64,000 nt of DNA. Source: an uncultured Microbulbifer sp. (GTDB taxonomy: Bacteria; Pseudomonadota; Gammaproteobacteria; Pseudomonadales; Cellvibrionaceae). Each line of letters begins with the position of its first letter. The stretch's first letter is position 1. The notes below the pieces were generated by a model. That model worked only from the letters and a program-made list of their open reading frames with translations. It did not search any database and was not told where the DNA came from. The DNA lies in assembly GCF_947489355.1 (NCBI RefSeq), contig NZ_CANLDD010000006.1:62001-126000 (forward strand). The letters are read 5' to 3'. This document shows, piece by piece, positions 26,082 through 35,899 of this stretch. The translations under genes and the position numbers were made by a program.

Positions 26082-26675
26082 TCAACTAAAAAAATATTTA
26101 AAAAAGCCATCGACCTCATCAGAATTCAATTTTTCTTCAGCCAAGAATCTGAGCCTTTCTAAAAAATCAGGCTTTAGATTGAGGTCCTCATCGCAACCTT
26201 CCATATCAAAATCAACCAGCTCACATTCCATCCAGTCAGAAAAAACATCAAAGAAACGGCTTAGGGAATTAGCAATCTTGAAACGATCTTTAAGGATTGA
26301 TCCATAAACAACATTTGGAGAGATCGAAACATCTACAATCAGCGCATCACCGCTTTTATTGCCAATAACAACCCACGCATCTTGCCAGATAGAACTTTTA
26401 ACTATCGCTCCATCTATATTTTTCACCCATTTCCATCCATACTGAGACCCCACGAGGTTACTAAACATATTGATCTGTAAAAACAAATCACCTCCGACTA
26501 TCGCATTTTCAGAAAGGTCTAAATGCTCATAGAAAAATAACAATTCGTCGGAAAAAGGTATTTCAACTGGGTACTTAATAGATGATTTTTCTTGATATTT
26601 TATCGTTCCAATATCAAAACCATCTCTGCCAAAAATGTTGGCAAATTTCTGCAACGAGCACTCTAAATCTTTCAT
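26082..26675 (-). CDS. SUKH-like immunity protein for the Rhs toxin
   Basis: 197 residues from the ATG at 26675, seven bases after the rhs stop, with agggа-type spacing (aggga five bases upstream). An acidic protein with YPVEIPFSDELLFFYEHLDLSE near residues 36-57 and WQDAWVVIGNKSGDALIVDV further on, the layout of SMI1/KNR4 (SUKH) proteins. SUKH proteins are common immunity partners of polymorphic nuclease toxins. Position directly after the toxin tip and low GC support neutralisation of that nuclease in the producer's cytoplasm. Confidence 0.8.
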   Translation of the reverse strand: MKDLECSLQKFANIFGRDGFDIGTIKYQEKSSIKYPVEIPFSDELLFFYEHLDLSENAIVGGDLFLQINMFSNLVGSQYGWKWVKNIDGAIVKSSIWQDAWVVIGNKSGDALIVDVSISPNVVYGSILKDRFKIANSLSRFFDVFSDWMECELVDFDMEGCDEDLNLKPDFLERLRFLAEEKLNSDEVDGFFKYFFS

Positions 26676-26682
26676 GGATTCC

Positions 26683-29600
26683 CTAAGGACAGTCTTTAGT
26701 TTTAGATGCTTTATATTGATCGACCATAGCTTGTCGATCAATCAACCTCCCCGTACTACTGTTATGGTAATCACCTCTATGACCCTGTGGTGAACTTATA
26801 TGCTCATTAAAAGTAGCTGACCCATTAGGATGATTTTCATTTTCTAAGAACACAATATTTCTCGGATCTCCAGCCCACTTGGCCCCCAAATCTCCATTAC
26901 CATTTACAGAGTTAATATGGTGGCCTGTATAACCTATATTCGACATTTCCGAAGTGAGTTTTTTGCTATTAGGGGTTGATTTTATTAGCTCTAATTCAGC
27001 TGCTGACCAATCTCTTGTGCCTTGACCAGTAGTCAACACCAATTCTCGCTCTAATTTCCAAGCACGATTGATTGCTGCTCCTCTACTCCCACTCAGAGCC
27101 GTCAATTCATTCCGGGGTTTATACCTTATTAAGTCACCCGAAGAGAGACCAAACGGATCAATCCAAGCAACCGGATTCGGCACATACTGATAATTATTAA
27201 CCCCACCCAACAACCCAATCGGGTCCTGTTGGGTAAACTCCCCCACCTTCGGGTCATAGTATCTAAACCGATTGTAGTGCAGCCCGGTCTCTTCATCAAA
27301 ATACTGACCCTGGAAGCGAATGGGCTGCTCCATCCGGTTTTCATGGGCCAGGGCGATATTGCCATAGCTCTTGTAGGCAACACTCCAGACCACTTCCCCT
27401 TCCTGGTTAGTGAGGGTGTCGGGGGTGCCGAGGTGGTCCAGATGGTAGTGATATAGCTGGTTGTCTTCCTTTAAGGCCACAGGCTTGAAAGTGCCGGGCT
27501 CAAAATAGTAGGTGCGGGTATTGAGTTCCTGCCGGGTTTGCCTATCGGTTTTGATTTCCCTCAACAGGGTATCGCCATCCCAGAGGAAGTGGGTCTGCTC
27601 ACCATGGTCCGCCTTGTCAATACGGCGGCCCAGGGGGTCGTATTGGTAGTGGATCACCTGCTGGAACTGCTCGGTGCCCTTCTCTACCTTGAGCTTTTCC
27701 ACCCGCACCAGTTGCTGGCGGCTATTGTAGTAATAACGGGTTTGCAGTTTTTGCCCTTTGCCGCGCAGTTCGGCGATGCGGTTGCCGTGCATATCGTAGC
27801 GGTAGTGGGTATCACCGCGAAAGGCTAAACGGTTGCCTTTGACTTCGGTGGCGCTGGCCTGCTGTTTGGCGTCGTCTTTTGCGTTGGCGGCGGCAAGAAT
27901 ATTGTGTGCGGGGTCGTGCACAAAGTATTCGGGGTTGGGGCTATCTACCTGGGTCAGGCGATCCAGGGCGTCGTAGTGGTAGCTGCGGGTGCCGCGCAGG
28001 CTGTCTTCGATTTTGGCGATCTGGCCGGCTTTGTTGTACTGGTAACTGCGCTGCAGGATTGGGGTTGTGCCCTGGGTGGGGTCAGACACCGGGCCCTGGC
28101 TTGCACTGCGGGTTTTGCCCAGTCGCAGTTTTTGCAGGCGGCCTTGTGGATCGTAGTCTCTCTGGCTTTCCAGTCCATTGCCGTGTTGCCGCTGGCTTTC
28201 CCTGCCCTGTTCGTCGTGGCTGATACTGGTGATCAGCTGATCGGTATCGCTGCCCAAGGGGCGGCGGTGCACGCTTTGAAATTGACCGGCGGGGTTAAAG
28301 GCAAAATTGAGCACTTCACCATCGGGCAGGGTAGTGGCGATACGGTTGCCGGCGGCATCGTACTGGTGGCTGAGTTTGTCCTTGCCCTGCCAGTCGGCGG
28401 TCACGCGGCCACTGGCGTCGTATTCCCAGCGCAGTTTGCGGTGGGTATTTTGCGCTTTGATAAGTTGTCCGCTGCGGTTGTAGCGGAAGCTGGTTATGCC
28501 ATCCGGGGTGGTCTCTTCCAATAAGCGGCCGAAGGGGTCGCGCTCGAAGATGGTGTCGATACCTTTGCCGCTGTCTGTGTCGGTTACGGCTCTGGAGCTG
28601 ACCAGGTGGCCGGCGCGGTTGTAGGCGTAGCGGGTAACGCGGCCATCAAAGCCCACTTCTTCAATCAGGCGTTCGTTGAGGTCGTATTTAAGCTGGTAGC
28701 GCTCGCCGTTTTCATTGGTGAGGCCGATTAAGTTGCGCTCGCCGTCATAATGATATTCCAGGCGGCTGCCGTCCGGGTTGATGCGGGTCTTAACCTGGCT
28801 GAGGCCGTCGTAGGCGTAGCAGGTACTGCGGCCTTCTGAGTCGGTCACCTCGGCAAGTAACCCCTGCGGATTGTAGCTGTATTGCGTGCGGGCACCGTCC
28901 GGGGTGGTCACCGCATGGATACGATCCTGGGCGTCGTATTCATAGCGGGTAACCTGGCCGGGGGCGTGTTGCACTGCTTCCAGGCGGCGGGCGCCGTCGT
29001 AGCGGTAGTGTTGGGCGCGCCCCATGGGGTCTTTGACTGCGGCGAGATTGCCCTCGGGGTTCCACAGGTAGCGGGTGGTATTGCCTAAAGGATCGGTAAC
29101 ACTGCCGATCAGGCCAACGGGGTTGTAACCGTACCGGGTACTGTTGCCGCAGGGGTCTTTGTTGGCAATGACCTGGCCATTGTTGTTGTATTCCCGTTGC
29201 CAGCTATTGCCGGCGGGATCGGTGACTTTTGCGGGCAGGCCTTCGCTATTGTATTCGATACGGTGGCTATTGCCGGCGGCATCGATCTTTTGTACCAGGC
29301 GACCCTGGCCATCGTATTGGTAAATTTCCTCACGCAGGCTGCCATCGTCGCTGGGCAACTGTACCCTGGTAACCTGGCCCAGGTCGTTGTAGCTATAGAG
29401 CGTCTCGGCCCCTTCCGGGTTGCGGTGGTAAATGGGCAGGGCGCGCTCGTTAAAGCGATAGCGTTCTTTACCACCACGGGTGTCGGTGACGGTAACGCCT
29501 TTGCCATCGTCGTCCCAGTCGAACTGGTAGTTGTACGTATCCTGCCCGCCGATCGGGTCGCCCCACTGGCGCACACAGCGGGCAGAAGGGCCTTCGGCAT

Positions 29601-31629
29601 CCCATTCAAAGTGGAAGCGGTAGCCGGTTTTCAGGGTGCGCTGCTTAATGACGTGCTGATGGTATCGGTACTGCTCACTGTGGCCGTCGGCGTCGGTGAC
29701 TTTGATCAGGTCGCCTTCATCGCTGTACTCATAATGCGCGAGTACTTTAATACGGCCATCGCGGGTTTCTTTTTTCAGCTCACCGATACGCTGGCTGTTG
29801 GCCTTTCCTGCGGGCGGGCTGATATGCAAGGCTTCGCCAAGACTGCTCTCGATGCAGACCAGGCGTTCGCCGATATAGTGGAGCAGGTAGTAGTTGCCGT
29901 AGCCATCGCGGATTTCCGCGAGCTTGAGGGCACCTTTATCACCGGTGGCCTTGAAGTGTTTCTGTACTCCGTTAGGGGCGCCGTAGGGAGCGATAATCCA
30001 GTGCTTGTCGTTGACACGACTGAGGCTGAGCTGCTCCACCACGTTGTGGCTGCGGCCACTGCCCCCCGGTGCGGGCAGGCTGATCACCCGACCTTCGGCA
30101 TCGTGGAATTCTACGGCTTTGCCGAGGCGCAATACCAGGCGTTCGCCCAGGGTATGGGTCCAGCCGTGGCCCAGGCCAAAATCCATGGGGTTACTGCTGC
30201 GGTAGGTGCGCGCCAGGGTAAATGGCAGCGGGCCGTCCAGCACCGCGTCCACCAGGGTCAGGCGCTCTTCACCGGTTTTTAAGTTGATCGGTTCACCACC
30301 TTCACGGGCCCTGGCATTGCGCTGGGTTTTGTCGCCGTTGTGGTTTTCCCCGGTCGGGTTATTGGTGTTATCCGATTCGTTGGATGTGCTGCTATTACTC
30401 CTATTGCCCGCCTGGCTGTTCTGGGCGCTGGCGGAGCTTCCGTCGGAATGGTTGTTACTGCTTTGGTTGCCACTTTTATTGGCGCTTGAGCCACTGCTGG
30501 CTGGACCGGGGTTACTCGAAGACGGGCCGCTGCCACTGGGGGGCACCGCAGCATCAGTAGAACTAAAATCGGAGAAATTGGCCCCACTGCCCTTGGCCTT
30601 GCCGCCGCGCTTACTGGCAAGCAGGCTGCGCTGTTTTTTCAGTTTGGCGAAGTCCAGCATCAGTTCGCCGATACCGCGGAAGGCTTTCAGCAGACGGGCA
30701 TTTTTTACCAGAGAGATTACAGCTCCGGCACCACCGGTAACCGCGGCCAATACGATGGTGAGAATAATCTCGAAAGCGCCGCTGCCGGCCAGCTCGGTGA
30801 TTTCCAGACTGTGCTGGGCTTTGACATAATCCCGGGCGAAGCGGTAAATGGCGTCCCTTAGAGCCGGCTCTGCATAGATCAGTTGGGCCACGTCAAGGGC
30901 CAGCTCCAGTTGTTGCCTGGTGATCTTGGAGGGATCGAAGCCCAGTACATCCACCACTTCCCGCTGCACAGCAGACAGGTACTCCCTGCCCGATTCCTCA
31001 AAACTCTTGTCGTGCAGGAAGTAGTTGACGGTAGCGGTACTGTATTCGATGGACTGGCGGAGGGGATGCACCAGTGCCGCCACCTCCAGAATATCCTTGC
31101 TCCACACCGCCAGGCCCCAGGCCGCATTGCCCACGCCTTTAGCACCGCGATCAATATAAGCCCCCACCTTTTCCAGGGGGGAGCGCTGCTCGTGGCGTTG
31201 CTGGATTAATGCCGCCTCGGCGCGTTCCTGAGCAATAATCTGCTGTAAGCCCCTGCGAATCCTGGCGGTCAGTTCGGACTGTTTGTCGGCAAGCGCCGCA
31301 TCCGCGAACGGGGCTTCTTCGATAATCAGGCGGTTTTGATTCAAAGCCAGGTAGATTTTCTGTTCCTGCCGGGAGAGGTGGCCAGGTGCTTCGGAAAGCG
31401 AGGGCAGGGGCGTTGTTCCCGCTTGGCTGGACTGGATACTGGCACTTTGCCCATTGCCGGAAATACCGTTCACGCCAAAGAAGTGATCGTAAATCTCCTG
31501 AATCACAGAGTCATCGAACATTGACAGCAGTTGGGTGGCACTGACCTTCAAGGGAATATCCATCTGATAGTCCCTGCCAGCCTTGACAATATAACGAACG
31601 CCCTGCCTGTTTTCGACACTTAGCTGCAT
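26683..31629 (-). CDS. Rhs-family polymorphic toxin with HNH nuclease tip
   Basis: 1648 residues. The N-terminal 270 residues are helical and family-specific; a hydrophobic segment lies at about 280-310 (AFEIILTIVLAAVTGGAGA). A Ser/Asn-rich linker covers about 345-430, then a DUF6531-type start (GGEPINLKTGEERL) and some twenty YD repeats (YxxxGxL...D) form the shell. The core ends near 1490 with DPIGLLGGVNNYQYVPNP and DPFGLSS. The last 150 residues are the toxin: GYTGHHINSV, then DPRNIVFL, ENHP and HRGDYHN, an HNH/GHH-type nuclease. No PAAR or VgrG is encoded beside it. The tip and immunity gene are lower in GC than the core, a mark of tip exchange. aagga seven bases upstream supports the start. 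Confidence 0.92.
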   Translation of the reverse strand: MQLSVENRQGVRYIVKAGRDYQMDIPLKVSATQLLSMFDDSVIQEIYDHFFGVNGISGNGQSASIQSSQAGTTPLPSLSEAPGHLSRQEQKIYLALNQNRLIIEEAPFADAALADKQSELTARIRRGLQQIIAQERAEAALIQQRHEQRSPLEKVGAYIDRGAKGVGNAAWGLAVWSKDILEVAALVHPLRQSIEYSTATVNYFLHDKSFEESGREYLSAVQREVVDVLGFDPSKITRQQLELALDVAQLIYAEPALRDAIYRFARDYVKAQHSLEITELAGSGAFEIILTIVLAAVTGGAGAVISLVKNARLLKAFRGIGELMLDFAKLKKQRSLLASKRGGKAKGSGANFSDFSSTDAAVPPSGSGPSSSNPGPASSGSSANKSGNQSSNNHSDGSSASAQNSQAGNRSNSSTSNESDNTNNPTGENHNGDKTQRNARAREGGEPINLKTGEERLTLVDAVLDGPLPFTLARTYRSSNPMDFGLGHGWTHTLGERLVLRLGKAVEFHDAEGRVISLPAPGGSGRSHNVVEQLSLSRVNDKHWIIAPYGAPNGVQKHFKATGDKGALKLAEIRDGYGNYYLLHYIGERLVCIESSLGEALHISPPAGKANSQRIGELKKETRDGRIKVLAHYEYSDEGDLIKVTDADGHSEQYRYHQHVIKQRTLKTGYRFHFEWDAEGPSARCVRQWGDPIGGQDTYNYQFDWDDDGKGVTVTDTRGGKERYRFNERALPIYHRNPEGAETLYSYNDLGQVTRVQLPSDDGSLREEIYQYDGQGRLVQKIDAAGNSHRIEYNSEGLPAKVTDPAGNSWQREYNNNGQVIANKDPCGNSTRYGYNPVGLIGSVTDPLGNTTRYLWNPEGNLAAVKDPMGRAQHYRYDGARRLEAVQHAPGQVTRYEYDAQDRIHAVTTPDGARTQYSYNPQGLLAEVTDSEGRSTCYAYDGLSQVKTRINPDGSRLEYHYDGERNLIGLTNENGERYQLKYDLNERLIEEVGFDGRVTRYAYNRAGHLVSSRAVTDTDSGKGIDTIFERDPFGRLLEETTPDGITSFRYNRSGQLIKAQNTHRKLRWEYDASGRVTADWQGKDKLSHQYDAAGNRIATTLPDGEVLNFAFNPAGQFQSVHRRPLGSDTDQLITSISHDEQGRESQRQHGNGLESQRDYDPQGRLQKLRLGKTRSASQGPVSDPTQGTTPILQRSYQYNKAGQIAKIEDSLRGTRSYHYDALDRLTQVDSPNPEYFVHDPAHNILAAANAKDDAKQQASATEVKGNRLAFRGDTHYRYDMHGNRIAELRGKGQKLQTRYYYNSRQQLVRVEKLKVEKGTEQFQQVIHYQYDPLGRRIDKADHGEQTHFLWDGDTLLREIKTDRQTRQELNTRTYYFEPGTFKPVALKEDNQLYHYHLDHLGTPDTLTNQEGEVVWSVAYKSYGNIALAHENRMEQPIRFQGQYFDEETGLHYNRFRYYDPKVGEFTQQDPIGLLGGVNNYQYVPNPVAWIDPFGLSSGDLIRYKPRNELTALSGSRGAAINRAWKLERELVLTTGQGTRDWSAAELELIKSTPNSKKLTSEMSNIGYTGHHINSVNGNGDLGAKWAGDPRNIVFLENENHPNGSATFNEHISSPQGHRGDYHNSSTGRLIDRQAMVDQYKASKTKDCP

Positions 31630-32446
31630 GGATAATCCTTCAAACGTCGTGAGCCAGCTTTTTTCACTTTAATCAAAAAAATCGCAAAGAGTTATTGCGT
31701 TCATCTTCTTAACCGCGGCGGTCAATCTCCCAAGGGCAGCCACTTCCCTGTTACAAAAGTGTACCCACCCGGAATACACCAGACGGCGATCCCCTAGCGC
31801 AATACCCGTAAAAAACTTGCTGGATTAGGGTAATCGCAATTTGTGAAAACTTAAATAGTGTTGGCTGCCCACCGCTTGGGCTATGCAATGTCTATTCACC
31901 AATAGTTTCACTGCAATGCCGGCAGGCACCGCCCGGCGCCCTCCGGTATCGGGTTACAGCCGGTATGGTCACCCGCCTGAAGAGATTAACGCAATTCGGC
32001 AAAAGGCAACAGCGCTATGCCATTACACGATATTGACGCCCTATTGAAAAATAAAAAGTTTCGAAATAATTAAAATTATTTGATTTTTTAATAGGGTATT
32101 CCCACGCCTCTGCCGTTGTACCAATGAAAAGGGCACTGTCGTAGTGTGATACAACCACAACAGAATTTCTGCTGCAGATGCCCCTTTCAGCAGGCACCTT
32201 CGTTTCAGTGCGCACCATTATTAGCAAAATAAAAATGGATAATTTCCTGAAATCAGGATCTGGCAGCCAAAAGCGGAAGGCTCACTGTGAACTTGTGCAC
32301 AGAATGGGTAAGGACTGGAAATGCAGGGTGCCCGGGTGGATCAAAAACCCGCGGATAGCACCCAGTGCTGACAGGGTATCGCCCGCTGCCCTGCCACCGC
32401 AACCCCGCAGCGGCGCCGGATCTATGGTGGCTATAGGGGGGGCCGG
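31630..32446. other. Gene-free spacer with structured DNA
   Basis: About 0.8 kb upstream of rhs and downstream of pyk. No supported gene. It carries the nested hairpin at 32039-32096 and a second pair gaaaagggca / tgcccctttc near 32128-32188. The rhs promoter should lie in the left part. Confidence 0.5.
32039..32096. repeat. AT-rich nested hairpin
   Basis: Outer arms ccctattgaaaaat (32039-32052) and attttttaataggg (32083-32096), 13 of 14 paired. Inside is the perfect inverted repeat aaataatt-aa-aattattt (about 32064-32081). Possible terminator, protein-binding site or element end. Confidence 0.5.
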
Positions 32447-33883
32447 TTATTCGATTTCCTTAATCCGCATGGAGCTGGTGTAGCCGCCCACATTCACCCG
32501 TTCTCCCTGGGTGATGAGAATGCGCTGCCCCTTTTGCAGGTCAATGCGCGAGTTCAGCACTTCAATAACGGCGCCGGTCAATTGCCCCAGAGGCACTGCG
32601 GCCGGATCGAAGCTGACCGGCTCAACCCCCCGCAGCAGTACCAACTGGCGTGCGATACGCGGATGCCGGGTAAGCGCGTAGATCGGCAAGTGGGTATTGG
32701 CTCGGGACATCATGCGCGGGGTGCGTCCGGATTCCGTCAGTGCCGCCACCGCACAGAGGTTTTCCACCCGCGCCGCCACATCGATGGCCGCCTGGGCGAT
32801 CACGGTATCGATACGGTCCGAGGCGCCGTGCTCCTGCGGGGTGTAGGGCACACTGCCGAGGTATTGCTCGGCCCCCACAATCACCTCGCTCATGGACTCC
32901 ACTGCCGCCACCGGGTAATCACCGGCGGCGGTCTCGGCGGAAAGCATCACCGCATCGGTCCCATCCAGTACGGCATTGGCCACGTCCATCACCTCGGCGC
33001 GGGTGGGTGTGGGGCTGGTGATCATGGACTCCATCATCTGGGTTGCGGTGATCACGCCGCGGTTGAGGGCATTGGCGCGATGGATCAGTTTCTTTTGCAC
33101 CCCCACCAGGGCCGGATCTCCGATCTCGACCCCCAGATCACCGCGGGCCACCATAATGGCATCCGAGGCAAAGATCAGGGCATCCATCTGTGCGCTATCG
33201 GCAACCGCTTCGGCGCGCTCCACCTTGGCCACAATGGCGGCCTGGCTACCGGCAGCCTGTATCGCCTTGCGGGCAGTTTCCAGGTCCTCGGCGCAGCGGG
33301 GGAAGCTCACCGCGAGGAAATCCACCTCCAGCTCTGCGGCCAGCTCAATATCCCGGTAGTCTTTTTCCGTCAGCGCCGGGGCAGACAGGCCGCCACCGAG
33401 CAGGTTGATACCCTTGTTATTGGACAACCGGCCACCCTGCAACACGCGGCAGTAGAGTTTGCTCGGGGTAGTGCCGGTCACTTCCAGGCGGATCTTGCCG
33501 TCATCGAGCAACAGGACACTGCCGGACTTGCAGTCGCTGACCAGGCTCGGGTAGTCGACCCCAACGCGTTGCGCATCGCCGCCCTGGGGCGGGCAGTCGA
33601 GGTCCAATGTAAATTCGTCGTTGTCCTCCAGCACCACGTGGCCTTCGGCAAAGCGTGCAATGCGGATCTTGGGTCCCTGCAAATCGCCCAGTACAGCAAC
33701 GGTCCTGCCCTGTGCGGTCGCGGCGTTACGCACCTCCTGTACCCGGCGGCGGTGGTCGTCCGCGGAGCCGTGGGAGAAATTCAGGCGCACGATATTGACG
33801 CCGGCTCGAATCATTTCCTCGATAATATGGGGCTTGTCAGTACCGGGGCCCAGGGTGGCAACGATTTTGGTATGGCGAATCAT
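32447..33883 (-). CDS. pyk: Pyruvate kinase
   Basis: 478 residues from the ATG at 33883; a TTG seven codons upstream is less likely. It transfers phosphate from phosphoenolpyruvate to ADP, giving pyruvate and ATP. Hallmarks: TKIVATLGPGTDKP at the start, VRLNFSHGS, and the active-site block DAIMVARGDLGVEIG, with ITATQMMESMI after it. Length matches the bacterial PykA type. It is the last gene of the edd-zwf-pgl-eda-gap-pyk block, 143 bp after gap. Confidence 0.96.
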   Translation of the reverse strand: MIRHTKIVATLGPGTDKPHIIEEMIRAGVNIVRLNFSHGSADDHRRRVQEVRNAATAQGRTVAVLGDLQGPKIRIARFAEGHVVLEDNDEFTLDLDCPPQGGDAQRVGVDYPSLVSDCKSGSVLLLDDGKIRLEVTGTTPSKLYCRVLQGGRLSNNKGINLLGGGLSAPALTEKDYRDIELAAELEVDFLAVSFPRCAEDLETARKAIQAAGSQAAIVAKVERAEAVADSAQMDALIFASDAIMVARGDLGVEIGDPALVGVQKKLIHRANALNRGVITATQMMESMITSPTPTRAEVMDVANAVLDGTDAVMLSAETAAGDYPVAAVESMSEVIVGAEQYLGSVPYTPQEHGASDRIDTVIAQAAIDVAARVENLCAVAALTESGRTPRMMSRANTHLPIYALTRHPRIARQLVLLRGVEPVSFDPAAVPLGQLTGAVIEVLNSRIDLQKGQRILITQGERVNVGGYTSSMRIKEIE

Positions 33884-34026
33884 AAGGTCCTGTGAATTGA
33901 TCAAGTAAGAAGATAAAAGTGAACGGGGGCAACCCAGCTACTGTTGGCGCTGGGTTGATGCGCCGCATAAAGTGCGAGGCCATTCCCGTCCCTGTTTGCA
34001 GGCTGTGGAACAGGTTTACGCACAGA

Positions 34027-35061
34027 TCAGGCAGACTCAGCAACCGGCAACTGCAGCTGCAACGCGGCGGCCATGGCCAGGCTGGTATCCAGCATACGCT
34101 GGGAGAATCCCCACTCATTGTCGTACCAGGCCATCACTTTTACCAGATTGCCGTTCACACGGGTGTGATTGGCATCGAAGTGGCTGGAGGCGCTGGTATG
34201 GTTGAAATCCACGGAAACCAGGGGCCGGTCGCAATAGGTCAACACCCCCTTGCTGGCCTCCGCAGCCTGCCGCATGATGTGGTTCACCTCTTCGACGGTC
34301 GTATCGCGAGCGGCGATAAACTGGCAGTCTACCAGGGAGACATTGTTCACGGGAACGCGTACTGCCATACCATCGAGCCGGCCTTTCAATTCCGGCAGTA
34401 CCAGGCCCACTGCAGCGGCAGCGCCGGTCTTGGTGGGAATCATATTATCGGCTGCAGCGCGGGCCCGATACATATCCGCATGGACTGCATCCTGGGTGTT
34501 CTGGTCATTGGTATAGGCATGCACGGTGGTCATAAAACCGCGCTCAATACCCAGCCCGCGGTGCAACGCCTGCACCACTGGCGCCAGGCAATTGGTGGTG
34601 CAGGATGCATTGGAAACCACCCGGTGGTCCGCGCTCAGGGTCGCATCATTGACACCGTACACCACGGTAAGGTCGGCGTCCTTGGAGGGCGCGGAAATCA
34701 GTACGGCACCGGCGCCCGCTTCAATATGTGCGCAGGCAGAGGCTCTGTCGGTAAAGCGACCGGTACATTCCAGCACCAGATCCACACCGAGTTTCCCCCA
34801 GGGCAGTCTGGCCGGATCGCGCTCCTGACAAGCCTGCACGCGGTCGCCACCGATCACCAGCGCGTCGCCATCCACGGTTACCTCGGTGGCAAAGCGGCCG
34901 TGGATCGTGTCGAAACGGGTGAGGTGCGCATTGGTGGCCACCGGGGCGAGATCGTTGACCGCAACCAGCCGGATATGATCGCGATAGCCGGATTCATAGA
35001 TGGCCCGAGTGACATTGCGGCCGATTCGACCGTAACCATTGATGGCAATGTTTATTTTCAT
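34027..35061 (-). CDS. gap: Glyceraldehyde-3-phosphate dehydrogenase, type I
   Basis: 344 residues. It oxidises glyceraldehyde-3-phosphate to 1,3-bisphosphoglycerate with NAD. The N-terminal fold [14 protein letters not shown] is followed by the cofactor acidic residue in VAVNDL (D37). The catalytic cysteine is C154 in [12 protein letters not shown] and its histidine partner H181 ([10 protein letters not shown]). The C-terminus has [12 protein letters not shown]. It uses the triose from KDPG cleavage, which explains its place after eda. Alternative: erythrose-4-phosphate dehydrogenase, less likely in this context. Confidence 0.94.
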   Translation of the reverse strand: MKINIAINGYGRIGRNVTRAIYESGYRDHIRLVAVNDLAPVATNAHLTRFDTIHGRFATEVTVDGDALVIGGDRVQACQERDPARLPWGKLGVDLVLECTGRFTDRASACAHIEAGAGAVLISAPSKDADLTVVYGVNDATLSADHRVVSNASCTTNCLAPVVQALHRGLGIERGFMTTVHAYTNDQNTQDAVHADMYRARAAADNMIPTKTGAAAAVGLVLPELKGRLDGMAVRVPVNNVSLVDCQFIAARDTTVEEVNHIMRQAAEASKGVLTYCDRPLVSVDFNHTSASSHFDANHTRVNGNLVKVMAWYDNEWGFSQRMLDTSLAMAAALQLQLPVAESA

Positions 35062-35248
35062 CTGGCGTTACCCTATTGTTTTGGCTTTCCGCGCTGCCTG
35101 CCTGTGCGGATACCTTTTACCGAACGTTTGTGGCACTGAACCCGTTAGCCCAGGCAACTCTCTGCGACTGGCCGGATGGCAACTGCCACAACCCTACCTG
35201 CGGGCTGACTTTTGCAACGGCCGGTGCCAGCGCATGGCTATCGGCCTA

Positions 35249-35878
35249 TTAAGGTTTCAATGCCGCAGCCTGCTTTGACAGGCGGGTGATCTCCGCCCAT
35301 TTTTTCTCCCGTACCAGAGCGCTGGGTGCCATCCAGGAGCCACCCACACAAATCACATTGCCAAGGGCCAGATAGCTCGCTGCGTTATCCGGACTGATAC
35401 CACCAGTGGGGCAGAAGCGCACTTCCGCCAGCGGGCCCGCAATAGATTTCAGCATCGGTGCACCACCGGCGGCCTGGGCCGGGAAAAACTTCTGGTAGCG
35501 ATAGCCGCGCTCAAACAGGCGCATGACCTCGGAAACACTGGCCGCTCCGGGCAGCAGCGGTACATCGTAATCATCCGCAGCCGCCAACAATCGCTCGGTC
35601 GCTCCTGGGCTCACCACAAAACTGGCGCCGGCCTCGGTGGAGCGCCGCAAATCGTCGCCATTTAAAATGGTACCGGTGCCTATTTGCACTTCGGGCAAAT
35701 GTTTGGCAATCCGTTCCACTGCATCCAGGGCAGCCTCGGTGCGCAGGGTAATTTCGAGTACACTCAGGCCGCCTTCGAGCAGCGCCGCCGCCAGGGGCAG
35801 TGCATCTTCGGGGTGTTCAATCACCAGTACCGGAACAACACCGGCAACCGGTAAAATGTCGGCGATATTTTTCTGCAT
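35249..35878 (-). CDS. eda: KDPG aldolase (2-keto-3-deoxy-6-phosphogluconate aldolase)
   Basis: 209 residues, normal length. It cleaves KDPG to pyruvate and glyceraldehyde-3-phosphate through a Schiff base on K130 (RYQKFFPA). E42 in VLEITLRT is the catalytic acid/base. IGTGTIL and CPTGGISPDN build the phosphate-binding part of the barrel. It begins 21 bp after pgl, consistent with one transcript. Confidence 0.96.
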   Translation of the reverse strand: MQKNIADILPVAGVVPVLVIEHPEDALPLAAALLEGGLSVLEITLRTEAALDAVERIAKHLPEVQIGTGTILNGDDLRRSTEAGASFVVSPGATERLLAAADDYDVPLLPGAASVSEVMRLFERGYRYQKFFPAQAAGGAPMLKSIAGPLAEVRFCPTGGISPDNAASYLALGNVICVGGSWMAPSALVREKKWAEITRLSKQAAALKP

Positions 35879-35899
35879 CCGTCACATCCAGATCGTTCG

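Noticed and set aside
29197-30282. A long plus-strand open frame (361 codons) opposite rhs
   Set aside because: It mirrors the GC-rich YD-repeat codons of rhs, has no start signal and no domain; a chance antisense frame.
32534-33895. A 453-codon open frame opposite pyk, and a 400-codon one opposite zwf/edd (37554-38756)
   Set aside because: Both are His/Gln/Gly-rich composition artefacts of high-GC genes on the other strand; the real genes are unambiguous.
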